DNA of 59,122 nucleotides. Origin: Streptomyces alkaliterrae. GTDB taxonomy: Bacteria; Actinomycetota; Actinomycetes; Streptomycetales; Streptomycetaceae. Shown piece by piece: positions 26,464-36,862 of this stretch. The notes under the pieces are model-generated. The model was not told the DNA's origin and ran no database searches. It was given only the letters and a program-made list of their open reading frames with translations. The position numbers and the translations under genes were made by a program. The first letter of the stretch is position 1. Each line of letters starts with the position of its first letter. Where the stretch lies: positions 1 to 59,122 of the forward strand of contig NZ_VJYK02000002.1 of NCBI RefSeq assembly GCF_007097205.2. Reading direction: 5' to 3'.

Positions 26464-27233
26464 GTCAGCAGCCCTGTCTCGATCTTGGGGGCCTGCGGCG
26501 CGGCGGGCTCCTGCCCGCCGACGTCCTGCGGGTGGCAGGCCAGGTCGTGCAGCCGCTCGGGGTCGTCCACGGTCTCCACTCGACCGCCGCGCAGGACGAC
26601 CGTGCGGTTGATCACGGGGGCGAGCGGACCGAGTTCGTGCAGGACGAGCAGCGCGGAGCCGCCGGCGGCGGTGTGCGCGCGCAGCACGTCGGCGAGGACG
26701 CGCTGGCTGCCGACGTCCACACCGGCCAACGGCTCGTCCATGATCAGCAGATCCGGTTCGCCGGCGAGCGCGCGGGCGATCAGCACCCGCTGGTGCTGGC
26801 CGCCGGACAGCTCGTCGACGGAGTCGCCGGTCCGGTCGGCGAGGCCGACCTGCTCCAGCGCGCGCGCCACGGCGGCACGGTCGGCGCGGCCCAGCGGGCG
26901 CAGTCCGCGGCGGGCCAGTCGGCCCGAGGAGACGACCTCGGCCACCGTCGCCGGCACTCCGCCGGTGGCGGTGGAGCGCTGCGGCACGTACCCGACGCGC
27001 CGCCAGTGGCGGAACCGGCGCAGCGGGCTGCCGAACAGTTCGAGCGAGCCGGCGGTCAACGCGACCTGGCCGATCACCGCACGTACCGTGGTCGACTTGC
27101 CGGAGCCGTTCTCGCCGAGCAGCGCCACCGTCTCGCCGGGCCCGACGGTGAGGTCGACGCCGCGCAGCACGGGCCGGGCACCGAGCGAGGCGGTGGCCCC
27201 GCGCAGGGCTATGACGGGGTCCTGGACCTTCAC
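26460..27233 (-). CDS. znuC: Zinc ABC transporter ATP-binding protein
   Basis: 257 residues. The ATPase motifs are complete: Walker A GENGSGKST (about residue 36), Q-loop VPQRS, signature LSGGQHQR, Walker B LLIMDEP and the switch His in LVLHEL. It powers ZnuB. The frame is open up to a GTG that overlaps the znuA stop (27287), but the GTG at 27233 has AGGAGG at a 5-nt spacing and is followed directly by VQDPVIALRGATASLG, so it was chosen. Its stop overlaps the znuB start by 4 bp. The operon order znuA-znuC-znuB-zur points to zinc rather than manganese. Confidence 0.95.
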   Translation of the reverse strand: MKVQDPVIALRGATASLGARPVLRGVDLTVGPGETVALLGENGSGKSTTVRAVIGQVALTAGSLELFGSPLRRFRHWRRVGYVPQRSTATGGVPATVAEVVSSGRLARRGLRPLGRADRAAVARALEQVGLADRTGDSVDELSGGQHQRVLIARALAGEPDLLIMDEPLAGVDVGSQRVLADVLRAHTAAGGSALLVLHELGPLAPVINRTVVLRGGRVETVDDPERLHDLACHPQDVGGQEPAAPQAPKIETGLLT

Positions 27234-27283
27234 GCCTGCCTCCTGACCGGACCGCTGTGCCGCGATCCCGTTGCCGCGCCGAC

Positions 27284-28423
27284 TCACTTCGCGCCGAGCG
27301 CCTTCTTCAGTGCCTCGAGGTTGGAGCGCATGACCTCCAGGTAGTCCTCACCCTTGGTCTTGTCCGTGATGCCCTCGACCGGGTCGAGCACGTCCGTCCG
27401 CAGCTTCAGGTCGCCGGCGAGCGCCTTGGCGGTGCGGTCGCTGGCCAGGGTCTCGAAGAAGACCGTGTTCACCTTCTCCTTCTTAACCACCGCGGTGAGC
27501 TGGCGCATCCTGGCCGGGGTCGGCTCGGACTCGGGGTCCAGCGCGATGGCCTCCTCGTCCAGGTCGTAGCGGGCGGCGAGATAGCCGAAGGCGGCGTGGG
27601 TGGTGATGAAGGTGCGGGTCTCGGTGTTCTTCAGGCCGTCCTCGAACTCGCCGTCGAGCTGCTTGAGTTCCTTGACGAGGTCGGCGGCGTTCTTGCGGTA
27701 GTCGGCGGCGTTGTCCGGGTCGGCCTTGGCCATCGCGCCGGCGACGCCCTCGGTGATCTCGGCGTACTTGACCGGGTCGAGCCACACGTGCGGGTCAGGC
27801 CCGTCGTGGTCGTGGTCGTGGCCGTCGTCCTTGCCGCCGTCGTCGTGCTTGTCCTTGCCGCCGTCCTCGTCGTGGCCGTGGTCGTCGTCGTGGCCGTGGT
27901 CGTCGTCGGCGTGGTCGTCGTGCTTCTCGTCGGCGTGGTCGTCGTGCTTCTCGTCGGCGTGGTCGTCGTGCTTCTCGTCGGCGTGGTCGTCGTGCTTCTC
28001 GTCGCCGTGGTCGTGGGTCTCGTGGCCGCCGTGGCTGTTCGCGGCGCTCAGCTTGGTGAAGGAGGCGGCGTCGGCGACGTGCTCGACGCCCGACTGCTCG
28101 ACGGCCTCGTCCACGGCCGGCTGGAAGCCCTTGAGGTAGACGACCAGGCCGGCCTCGCCGAGCCGGGCGGTCTGCTTGGCACCCAGTTCCAGGTCGTGGG
28201 GCTCCGCTCCGGGCGCGGTCAGCGTCTCGACGGCGACGTGGTCCCCGCCGACGCGCTCGGCGACGAACTGCATGGGGTAGAAGGAGGCGACGACCTTGAG
28301 CTTGCCGTCGCTGTTCGTACCGGCGCCGTTGTCACCGCAGGCGGAGAGGGAGAGGACACAGGCCGCGGTGGCGGCGGCCGCTGCGGGTATGAGAGGGCGG
28401 CGTCGAGCGTTCATGACACTCAT
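27284..28423 (-). CDS. znuA: Zinc ABC transporter substrate-binding lipoprotein
   Basis: 379 residues (376 if the second ATG at 28414 is used). Signal peptide with lipobox LSAC near residue 29. Cluster A-I solute-binding fold: KLKVVASFYPMQFVAERVGGDHVAVETLTAPGAEPHDLELGAKQ, with the first metal His in EPHD; HVWLDPVKYAEI (second His); THAAFGYLAARY (third His); and a final acidic ligand near the C-terminus. Between them lies an extended His/Asp-rich loop made of four 8-residue units (consensus DEKHDDHA), a typical ZnuA zinc-collecting loop but longer than usual. First gene of the operon, directly downstream of a Zur box. It binds extracellular zinc and hands it to ZnuB. Confidence 0.95.
   Translation of the reverse strand: MSVMNARRRPLIPAAAAATAACVLSLSACGDNGAGTNSDGKLKVVASFYPMQFVAERVGGDHVAVETLTAPGAEPHDLELGAKQTARLGEAGLVVYLKGFQPAVDEAVEQSGVEHVADAASFTKLSAANSHGGHETHDHGDEKHDDHADEKHDDHADEKHDDHADEKHDDHADDDHGHDDDHGHDEDGGKDKHDDGGKDDGHDHDHDGPDPHVWLDPVKYAEITEGVAGAMAKADPDNAADYRKNAADLVKELKQLDGEFEDGLKNTETRTFITTHAAFGYLAARYDLDEEAIALDPESEPTPARMRQLTAVVKKEKVNTVFFETLASDRTAKALAGDLKLRTDVLDPVEGITDKTKGEDYLEVMRSNLEALKKALGAK
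27911..28006. repeat. Four 24-bp tandem repeats inside znuA
   Basis: Four head-to-tail 24-bp units, nearly identical (one base differs in the last), encode the His/Asp-rich zinc loop. Being in frame, copy number can change without frameshift. Confidence 0.95.
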
Positions 28424-28434
28424 TTTCGGCCTAG

Positions 28435-28451
28435 TTGGAAACGATTGTCAA
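28435..28451. promoter_or_regulatory. Zur box upstream of znuA
   Basis: TTGGAAACGATTGTCAA is a near-palindrome with the arms TTG-N2-AA and TT-N2-CAA around CG, matching actinobacterial Zur boxes (TGnnAAnCGnTTnnCA type). It ends 12 bp before the znuA ATG at 28423 and contains TTGACA on the minus strand, overlapping the likely -35 region. Confidence 0.8.
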
Positions 28452-28575
28452 TCTTACCGACTGTCTACCCCGTCACGCTCCCGATCGGCCGGAAAGAGGG
28501 CGCCCACCGATTTGGTCAAGGGCCCTCGGACGCCGCTAACCTGAGGTATTCCGTCGTCGTACTGAAGAGAGCACC

Positions 28576-29958
28576 GTGGCCGCCGACAAGATCGACACCA
28601 TCGTCAGCCTCAGCAAGCGCCGTGGCTTCGTCTACCCGTGCAGCGAGATCTACGGCGGCCAGCGCGCCGCCTGGGACTACGGCCCGCTGGGCGTGGAGCT
28701 CAAGGAGAACATCAAGCGTCAGTGGTGGCGCTCGATGGTCACCTCGCGTGAGGACGTGGTCGGTATCGACTCGTCGGTGATCCTGGCGTCCGAGGTCTGG
28801 CAGGCATCCGGCCACGTCGCCACGTTCACCGACCCGCTCACCGAGTGCACCTCCTGCCACAAGCGCTACCGCGCGGACCACCTGGAGGAGGCGTACGAGG
28901 CCAAGCACGGCCGGCTGCCGGCCGCCGGGCTGGCGGACGTCAACTGCCCGCACTGCGGCAACAAGGGCGGCTTCACCGAGCCCAAGCAGTTCTCCGGCCT
29001 GCTGTCCACGCACCTCGGCCCGACCCAGGACTCCGGTTCGGTCGCCTACCTGCGCCCCGAGACGGCCCAGGGCATCTTCACCAACTTCGCCGCCGTGCAG
29101 CAGACTTCGCGCAAGAAGCCGCCGTTCGGCATCGCGCAGATGGGCAAGTCCTTCCGGAACGAGATCACTCCGGGCAACTTCATCTTCCGGACCCGTGAGT
29201 TCGAGCAGATGGAGATGGAGTTCTTCGTCAAGCCCGGCGAGGACGAGCAGTGGCACGAGTACTGGATGGAGCAGCGCTGGAACTGGTACCGCGACCTCGG
29301 CATCCAGGAGTCGAACATCCGCTGGTACGAGCACCCCAAGGAGAAGCTCTCCCACTACTCCAAGCGCACCGCCGACATCGAGTACCGCTTCTCCTTCGGC
29401 GGCAGCGAGTGGGGTGAGCTGGAGGGCGTCGCGAACCGGACGGACTACGACCTCTCCTCGCACTCCAAGGCCTCGGGCCACGACCTGTCGTACTTCGACC
29501 AGGAGGCCGGCGAGCGCTGGACGCCGTACGTCATCGAGCCGGCGGCGGGTGTCGGCCGCGCGATGCTCGCCTTCCTGCTGGACGCCTACGTCGAGGACGA
29601 GGCGCCCAACGCCAAGGGCAAGATGGAGAAGCGCACCGTGATGCGGCTCGACCCGCGTCTGTCGCCGGTCAAGGTCGCGGTGCTCCCGCTGTCCCGCAAC
29701 GAGAAGCTGTCGCCGAAGGCCCGGGGCCTGGCCCAGGCGCTGCGCCAGCACTGGAACATCGAGTTCGACGACGCCGGCGCGATCGGCCGCCGATACCGGC
29801 GCCAGGACGAGATCGGCACGCCGTTCTGCGTCACCGTCGACTTCGACACCCTCGACGACAACGCGGTGACCGTGCGTGAGCGCGACACCATGAAGCAGGA
29901 GCGCGTCTCGCTCGACCAGATCGAGTCCTACCTGGCCGGCCGCCTGATCGGCTGCTGA
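28576..29958 (+). CDS. glyS: Glycine-tRNA ligase (alpha2, eukaryotic-like dimer type)
   Basis: 460 residues, the single-chain dimeric GlyRS. It charges tRNA-Gly in the cytoplasm. Class II motifs: motif 1 region [24 protein letters not shown], motif 2 [34 protein letters not shown] and motif 3 [22 protein letters not shown] zinc-binding insertion is visible as CTSCHKRYR...CPHCGNKGG (about residues 92-142). The C-terminal anticodon-binding domain starts at about 370 ([26 protein letters not shown]). The start is GTG with GAGAG upstream. It is divergent from znuA, ends at a strong terminator and is monocistronic. Confidence 0.97.
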   Translation: MAADKIDTIVSLSKRRGFVYPCSEIYGGQRAAWDYGPLGVELKENIKRQWWRSMVTSREDVVGIDSSVILASEVWQASGHVATFTDPLTECTSCHKRYRADHLEEAYEAKHGRLPAAGLADVNCPHCGNKGGFTEPKQFSGLLSTHLGPTQDSGSVAYLRPETAQGIFTNFAAVQQTSRKKPPFGIAQMGKSFRNEITPGNFIFRTREFEQMEMEFFVKPGEDEQWHEYWMEQRWNWYRDLGIQESNIRWYEHPKEKLSHYSKRTADIEYRFSFGGSEWGELEGVANRTDYDLSSHSKASGHDLSYFDQEAGERWTPYVIEPAAGVGRAMLAFLLDAYVEDEAPNAKGKMEKRTVMRLDPRLSPVKVAVLPLSRNEKLSPKARGLAQALRQHWNIEFDDAGAIGRRYRRQDEIGTPFCVTVDFDTLDDNAVTVRERDTMKQERVSLDQIESYLAGRLIGC

Positions 29959-29978
29959 GCCGGGGCACCCGCGCAAAA

Positions 29979-30024
29979 GGGCCGGTTTCCGCTTCCTCCG
30001 AAGCGGAAACCGGCCCGCTTTTTC
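29979..30024. terminator. Intrinsic terminator between glyS and uppS
   Basis: A perfect 16-bp stem (29979-29994 with 30001-30016) and a 6-nt loop, followed by GCTTTTT on the glyS side and preceded by AAAA on the other, so it can serve both convergent genes. Confidence 0.92.
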
Positions 30025-30056
30025 CCGTGTTTCCCGTGTTTCCCGTGTTTCCCGTG
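30021..30056. repeat. Four 9-bp tandem repeats (TTTCCCGTG)
   Basis: Four exact copies of TTTCCCGTG start within the T tract of the glyS terminator and end 13 bp before the uppS stop codon. Confidence 0.95.
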
Positions 30057-30068
30057 TCTCCGCGTGCG

Positions 30069-30914
30069 TCAGCCGCGCGCGGTGGGCATGGAGACCTCGT
30101 TGGGGATCGCGCCACCGAAGCGGCGGTCCCGGGAGGCGTACTCGACGCAGGCCCGCCACAGGTCGCGGCGGTCGAAGTCCGGCCACAGCACCTCCTGGAA
30201 GACCATCTCCGCGTAGGCGCTCTGCCACAGCAGGTAGTTGGAGGTGCGCTGCTCGCCGGAGGGCCGGACGAAGAGGTCGACGTCCGGCATGTCCCGGTAG
30301 TAGAGGTAGCGGGCGAAGGTCTTCTCGTTGACCTTGCCCGGGTCCAGCCGTCCGGCGCGGACGTCCTCGGCGAGCGCGGCCGCCGCGTCCGCGATCTCCG
30401 CGCGGCCGCCGTAGTTGACGCAGAAGTACAGCGTCATGGCCGTGTTGTCCTTGGTGAGTTCCTGCGCGACCTGGAGTTCCTTCACCACCGACTTCCACAG
30501 CCGGGGCATCCGGCCCACCCAGCGGATGCGGATGCCCATCGCGTGCATCTGGTCGCGGCGGCGCCGGATGACGTCCCGGTTGAAGTTCATCAGGAAGCGG
30601 ACCTCGTCCGGGGAGCGCTTCCAGTTCTCCGTGGAGAAAGCGTAGAGGCTGAGGTTTCTCACCCCCAGCTCGAGGCAGCCCTGGAGCACGTCGAGAACCA
30701 CGGCCTCGCCCATCTTGTGGCCTTCGGTGCGCGGCAGACCGCGTTCCTTCGCCCAGCGCCCGTTGCCGTCCATCACGATCGCCACGTGGTCCGGCACCAG
30801 CTCGGCGGGGAGCTGCGGCGGACGGGCGCCCGAGGGGTGCGGTTCGGGGGCGCGGTAACCGGCGGACGCACCGTGCCGCTGCTGCGGCGTTCCGCGACGG
30901 GCCATGCGGTTCAT
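30069..30914 (-). CDS. uppS: Isoprenyl transferase (undecaprenyl/polyprenyl diphosphate synthase family)
   Basis: 281 residues. A cis-prenyltransferase that extends farnesyl-PP to a polyprenyl-PP for cell-wall lipid carriers. Seen: [27 protein letters not shown] (catalytic Asp in MDGNGRW, about residue 53), [33 protein letters not shown] and [27 protein letters not shown] (RxSGExRxSNFLxWQ motif). All key residues are kept. A proline-rich N-terminal extension of about 40 residues is variable in the family. ATG 30914 has GGAG only 3 nt upstream, while ATG 30905 has the same GGAG at a more usual distance; either is possible. The recO gene lies directly upstream on the same strand. Confidence 0.93.
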   Translation of the reverse strand: MNRMARRGTPQQRHGASAGYRAPEPHPSGARPPQLPAELVPDHVAIVMDGNGRWAKERGLPRTEGHKMGEAVVLDVLQGCLELGVRNLSLYAFSTENWKRSPDEVRFLMNFNRDVIRRRRDQMHAMGIRIRWVGRMPRLWKSVVKELQVAQELTKDNTAMTLYFCVNYGGRAEIADAAAALAEDVRAGRLDPGKVNEKTFARYLYYRDMPDVDLFVRPSGEQRTSNYLLWQSAYAEMVFQEVLWPDFDRRDLWRACVEYASRDRRFGGAIPNEVSMPTARG

Positions 30915-30991
30915 CAACTCCAGGCGTAACGAGGGGGAACGAGGGACCCCCACGGAGGAACGGGTGAGGCCAGAGAGCCGAGACTAACCGG

Positions 30992-31741
30992 TCAGTCCTT
31001 CTCGACGTACCGCAGGGAGCGCAGGCCCCGCTCCAGGTGCCAGTGCAGATAGGCCGACACCAGTCCGCTGCCCTCCCGGGTGTGCCGTGGTTCGGCGGCG
31101 TCGGCCGTCGTCCAGTCGCCGGTCAGCAGCGCGGCGAGCAGCCGCAATGCCTCAGGGGAGGGCACCACGCTGCCCGGCACCCGGCAGTCGCCGCAGACGC
31201 AGCCGCCGGCGGCGACGGAGAAGAACCGGTTGGGGCCGGGCAGGCCGCAGCGGGCGCAGTCGTCGAAGCTGGGGGCGTAACCGCCGACCGAGAGCGACCG
31301 CAGCAGGAAGGCGTCCAGGACGAGCCCCGGCGCGTGCGCCCCGGAGGCCAGCGTCCGCAGCGCGCCCACCAGCAGCAGGTACTGCTGCACGTTGGGTTCG
31401 CCCTCGTGGTCGGTGAAGCGTTCCGCGGTCTCCAGCATGGCGGTGCCGGCGGTGTACCGCGCGTAGTCGCCGACGATGCCCCGGCCGTAGGGGTTGATCG
31501 TCTCGGTCTGCGTGCACAGCGGCAGACTCCGTCCCACCAGCTCGCTGCCCCGGGCGAAGAACTGCACGTCGACGTGGGAGAACGGTTCCAGCCTGGCGCC
31601 GAACTTGGACTTCGTGCGTCGCACGCCCCGCGCCACCGCGCGCACCCGGCCGTGCCCGCGGGTGAGGAGGGTGATGATGCGGTCCGCCTCACCCAGCTTC
31701 TGGGTGCGCAGCACGATGCCGTCGTCGCGGAACAGGCTCAT
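30992..31741 (-). CDS. recO: DNA repair protein RecO
   Basis: 249 residues. RecO loads RecA onto SSB-coated DNA with RecR during recombinational repair. N-terminal OB fold: MSLFRDDGIVLRTQKLGEADRIITLLTRGHGRVRAVARGVRRTKSKFGARLEPFSHVDVQFFARGSELVGR. C-terminal helical domain with a zinc site: CARCGLPG...CVCGDC (about residues 169-193), the four cysteines typical of actinobacterial and Deinococcus RecO. The ATG follows GAGAAT by 6 nt, so a leaderless start is possible. It is followed by uppS 78 bp downstream, forming the recO-uppS pair that is conserved in Streptomyces (recollection). Confidence 0.95.
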   Translation of the reverse strand: MSLFRDDGIVLRTQKLGEADRIITLLTRGHGRVRAVARGVRRTKSKFGARLEPFSHVDVQFFARGSELVGRSLPLCTQTETINPYGRGIVGDYARYTAGTAMLETAERFTDHEGEPNVQQYLLLVGALRTLASGAHAPGLVLDAFLLRSLSVGGYAPSFDDCARCGLPGPNRFFSVAAGGCVCGDCRVPGSVVPSPEALRLLAALLTGDWTTADAAEPRHTREGSGLVSAYLHWHLERGLRSLRYVEKD

Positions 31742-31837
31742 GGAGCCATTCTCGCAGCGGAGGATGCGGGGCCGGCACTCCGGGCTTCGCCGTCCTCCCG
31801 GGTCCGGCCCCGACGTCCGTGGCGCCGCGAAAGCGGG

Positions 31838-34162
<2,325 letters not shown>

Positions 34163-34231
34163 CACCCCGCCGACCGCGCGTACGGGTCCGGCGCGCAGTC
34201 GGCGTACACCGGTTCGACAGCACCGGTCAAG

Positions 34232-34264
34232 GGGCCGGTCCCGGCCATCCGCCGGGACCGGCCC
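34232..34264 (+). terminator. leuA terminator
   Basis: A perfect 14-bp stem (34232-34245 with 34251-34264) and a 5-nt loop, followed by GGTATTTG. Confidence 0.8.
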
Positions 34265-34353
34265 GGTATTTGTCCGGTACGAGGTGCTGACGAGGACTCA
34301 CACATGTGGCTAACATCACGTGGGCAGCGTTGCCGGGGTTTCGGAGGTGTGGC

Positions 34354-35007
34354 GTGGGCTGGGTGCGCTTGGCGGGTGTCCGTACGGCGTGGACCACGGT
34401 CGAGGACGGCGACTTCTTCTGCCCCGGATGCGGTGGCGACCGCAACTACGAACGCCGCGTCGGACGCCGTCGGCTGACCGTACTCGGCCTGCCGGTGGCG
34501 ACCCGCGGCGAGGTCGAAGCGGTGGTGGTGTGCAGCTCGTGCGACCGCCACCACGGCCCGGAGGTGCTGGACCAACCGACGACCACCCGGCTCGCCTCGA
34601 TGCTCAGGGACGCCGTGCACACCGTCGCGCTCGCCGTGCTCGCCGCGGGCGGCGCACGCTCCCGCACCGCCCGGCTGGCCGCCGTCGGCAGCATGCGCGC
34701 CGCCGGCTTCACCGCCTGCGACGAGGAGCAGCTGCTGACCCTGCTGGTCGCGCTCAGCGCCGACCAGGCCACCACCGGCGCCGACCTCACCGACGAACCG
34801 GAGCTGCGCCAGGCCCTGGAACCGCTCAGCGCCCACCTCGCCCCCGCCGGGCGGGAGGCCCTGCTCCTCCAGGGCGCGCGGATCGCGCTCGCCGACGGGC
34901 CCTACGAGGAGGAGGAGCTGGCGGCACTCAGCACGCTCGGCCGGGCCCTGCGCATCCCCGTGGCGGACGTCGACCAACTGCTGGCCGCCGCCCCCGAACG
35001 CAGCTGA
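34354..35007 (+). CDS. TerB-like protein with N-terminal zinc ribbon
   Basis: 217 residues. The N-terminus holds a treble-clef-like CPGCGGDRNYERRVGRR ... VVVCSSCDRHHGPEVLD, with two CxxC pairs about 40 residues apart, a probable zinc ribbon. The C-terminal two thirds are all-helical (LASMLRDAVHTVALAVLAAGGARSRTARLAAVGSMRAAGFTACDEEQLLTLL ... REALLLQGARIALADGPYEEEELAALSTLGRALRIPVADVDQLLA), resembling the tellurite-resistance TerB fold, which binds metals or participates in stress signalling; the precise function is unknown. GTG 34354 has GGAGG with a 6-nt spacer and was preferred over the further open frame. It is convergent with era. Confidence 0.75.
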   Translation: MGWVRLAGVRTAWTTVEDGDFFCPGCGGDRNYERRVGRRRLTVLGLPVATRGEVEAVVVCSSCDRHHGPEVLDQPTTTRLASMLRDAVHTVALAVLAAGGARSRTARLAAVGSMRAAGFTACDEEQLLTLLVALSADQATTGADLTDEPELRQALEPLSAHLAPAGREALLLQGARIALADGPYEEEELAALSTLGRALRIPVADVDQLLAAAPERS

Positions 35008-35069
35008 GCGCGCGGCCTGACCGAGCGCGGGAGCGGCTGAAGCGCCGGGCTGCCTGAGCGCGCGGCCTG
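35004..35069. repeat. Two 16-bp direct repeats between TerB-like gene and era
   Basis: CTGAGCGCGCGGCCTG occurs at 35004-35019, overlapping the stop codon, and again at 35054-35069, just before the era stop. Confidence 0.85.
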
Positions 35070-35077
35070 GCGCTCCC

Positions 35078-36016
35078 TCAGAAGCCGAGCTTGCGGAGCT
35101 GCTTCGGGTCGCGCTGCCAGTCCTTGGCCACCTTCACGTGCAGGTCGAGGAAGACCGGCGTGCCCAGCAGCGCCTCGATGTGCTTGCGCGAGCGGGTACC
35201 GACCTCCTTCAGCCGCCGGCCCTTGGGGCCGATGATGATGCCCTTCTGGCTGGGCCGCTCGATGTAGAGGTTGGCGTGCACGTCCAACAGCGGACGGTCC
35301 GCCGGCCGCCCCTCGCGCGGCAGCATCTCCTCGACCACCACGGCGATCGAGTGCGGCAGCTCGTCCCGCACGCCCTCCAGCGCCGCCTCCCTGATCAGCT
35401 CCGCGACCATGACCTGCTCGGGCTCGTCGGTCAGGTCACCGTCCGGGTACAGCGGCGGCGACTCCGGCAGGTACGGCACCAGCAGGTCGGCGAGCAGGCC
35501 CACCTGCTGCCCGCTGACCGCCGACACCGGCACGATCTCGGCCCACTCGATGCCCGCCTCACGGCCGAGCCGGTCGACGGCGAGCAGCTGCTCGGCGAGC
35601 GTCTTGGAGTCCACCAGGTCCGTCTTGGTGACCACGGCCACCTTCGGCGTCCGCTTCTTCACCTTGGCCAGCTCGGTGGCGATGAAGCGGTCGCCGGGGC
35701 CGGTCTTCTGGTCGGCGGGCAGACAGAAGCCGATGACGTCGACCTCCGCCCAGGTGGTGCGGACCACGTCGTTCAGCCGCTCCCCCAGCAGGGTGCGCGG
35801 CTTGTGGAGGCCCGGGGTGTCCACCAGGACCAACTGCGCGTCCGGCCGGTGCACGATGCCGCGCACCGTGTGCCGGGTGGTCTGCGGCCGGTTCGAGGTG
35901 ATGGCGACCTTCGTGCCCACGAGTGCGTTGGTGAGGGTGGACTTTCCGGCGTTCGGCCGGCCGACGAAGCAGGCGAAGCCGGCGCGATGCGGGGCGGCGG
36001 GGGAAGGAGCGCTCAT
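35078..36016 (-). CDS. era: GTPase Era
   Basis: 312 residues. Ribosome-assembly GTPase that binds the 3' end of 16S rRNA. G1 GRPNAGKS (residues 19-26), switch region TTRHTVRG, G3 DTPG, G4 TKTD (Thr instead of the usual Asn, as in other actinobacterial Era proteins), G5 VSA, and the C-terminal KH domain with GIIIGPKGRRLKEVGTRSRKHIEALLG. The ATG overlaps the stop of the upstream small membrane protein (ATGA) and has GGAGAGA 9 nt before it. It is the last gene of the phoH-ybeY-corC-...-era operon, a set devoted to rRNA processing and 30S maturation. Confidence 0.96.
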   Translation of the reverse strand: MSAPSPAAPHRAGFACFVGRPNAGKSTLTNALVGTKVAITSNRPQTTRHTVRGIVHRPDAQLVLVDTPGLHKPRTLLGERLNDVVRTTWAEVDVIGFCLPADQKTGPGDRFIATELAKVKKRTPKVAVVTKTDLVDSKTLAEQLLAVDRLGREAGIEWAEIVPVSAVSGQQVGLLADLLVPYLPESPPLYPDGDLTDEPEQVMVAELIREAALEGVRDELPHSIAVVVEEMLPREGRPADRPLLDVHANLYIERPSQKGIIIGPKGRRLKEVGTRSRKHIEALLGTPVFLDLHVKVAKDWQRDPKQLRKLGF

Positions 36017-36453
36017 GCGCTCATTCTCTCCGATGTTCGGGGCCGCTTTCCCTCCGGTGTTCCGGACCGCTCCGACTGCCGGCCCGCGACCAGGCCCGCG
36101 GCGGCGAGCGCGGCCGCCGCCGCGAACACCACACCGGCGGTCAGCAGCAGCCAGTCGGTGCCCCGCCCCTGGACCCAGTCCAGAACCAGCCGGGACCACA
36201 CCACGACGCCCGCCAGCAGCATGCCGACCCGGGTGGCCGTGCCCAGGCGGTCCGCCGTGCGGGGCCGCCGCCGGCCCTCCGCGAGCTTCCGCAGGCCCTC
36301 CGGCAGCACGATGAGGGCAAACGCGGCGGAGGCCGTGGCGAACCCCTCCCCCCGCAGCAGGTCGACCACCACGGTGAACAGCAGGAACACACCGGCGGCG
36401 GTCATCGCCCAGCCCAGCCGCTCCGGCGTGAGCAGGTCCTTGGACCTCGACAC
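36013..36453 (-). CDS. Small integral membrane protein of the era operon
   Basis: 146 residues with four hydrophobic segments: LGWAMTAAGVFLLFTVVVDLL, FATASAAFALIVLPEGL, ATRVGMLLAGVVVWSRLVLDWV and DWLLLTAGVVFAAAAALAAAGLVAG, separated by short basic loops. No family is recognised and no catalytic residues are apparent. The start is GTG 36453 with GGGGAG 7 nt upstream; longer frames were rejected. It is translationally coupled to era by a 4-bp overlap, so it may tether or accompany ribosome assembly, but this is only inferred from position. Confidence 0.65.
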   Translation of the reverse strand: MSRSKDLLTPERLGWAMTAAGVFLLFTVVVDLLRGEGFATASAAFALIVLPEGLRKLAEGRRRPRTADRLGTATRVGMLLAGVVVWSRLVLDWVQGRGTDWLLLTAGVVFAAAAALAAAGLVAGRQSERSGTPEGKRPRTSERMSA

Positions 36454-36476
36454 GGGAATCTCCCCCTCTTCCGCTC

Positions 36477-36508
36477 TTTCCGGTCTTCCGGTCTTCCGGT
36501 CTTCCGGT
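36477..36508. repeat. Four 8-bp tandem repeats (CTTCCGGT)
   Basis: Four units of (C/T)TTCCGGT end exactly at the stop codon of the deaminase-like gene and fill its 3' flank. Confidence 0.95.
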
Positions 36509-36862
36509 TCAGCCCGCGGTGACGGTCTCGCGCAGTCGGCCGTCCGGGCCGGCCAGCAGCACGGGCGTCGCGGGGCCGCCGAGGTCGCGCACCGCGGACA
36601 GGTCCTCCGCCGGTACCGCCACCACATCGGAGACCACCGCGGCGGCCTCCAGCGACGTCGCCCCGGACGCGACGGCCATGGCCACCGCCGTCTGGAGCGC
36701 GCTGAGCCGCAGGGACGGCAGCGCCACCGTGCCCGCCACGTACGTCCGACCCGTCTCGTCGCGGACGGCCGCGCCCTCGGGCACCGCGTTGCGGGCCCGG
36801 GCGCTGCGCGCCAGCGTGACGATCTTCTGGTCTTCCGGATCCATGACCTGCGCTTCACTCAT
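36509..36862 (-). CDS. Cytidine deaminase-like protein lacking zinc ligands
   Basis: 117 residues with the layout of a cytidine deaminase: DPEDQKIVTLARSARARNAVPEGAAVRDETGRTYVAGTVALPSLRLSALQTAVAMAVASGATSLEAAAVVSD. In true enzymes the segment after the first strands reads (C/H)AE and a later PCxxC provides two more ligands; here the first is S-A-L-Q and the second region reads DLGGPATPV, so the zinc site and catalytic Glu are missing (seen). A catalytically dead paralogue at this place beside era is also found in mycobacteria (recollection). It overlaps the upstream lipoprotein stop by 8 bp. It may act as a regulatory or scaffold subunit. Confidence 0.65.
   Translation of the reverse strand: MSEAQVMDPEDQKIVTLARSARARNAVPEGAAVRDETGRTYVAGTVALPSLRLSALQTAVAMAVASGATSLEAAAVVSDVVAVPAEDLSAVRDLGGPATPVLLAGPDGRLRETVTAG

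Noticed and set aside
27911..28006. Regular repeats that could suggest a CRISPR array
   Set aside because: The units are contiguous, without spacers, and lie in frame inside znuA.
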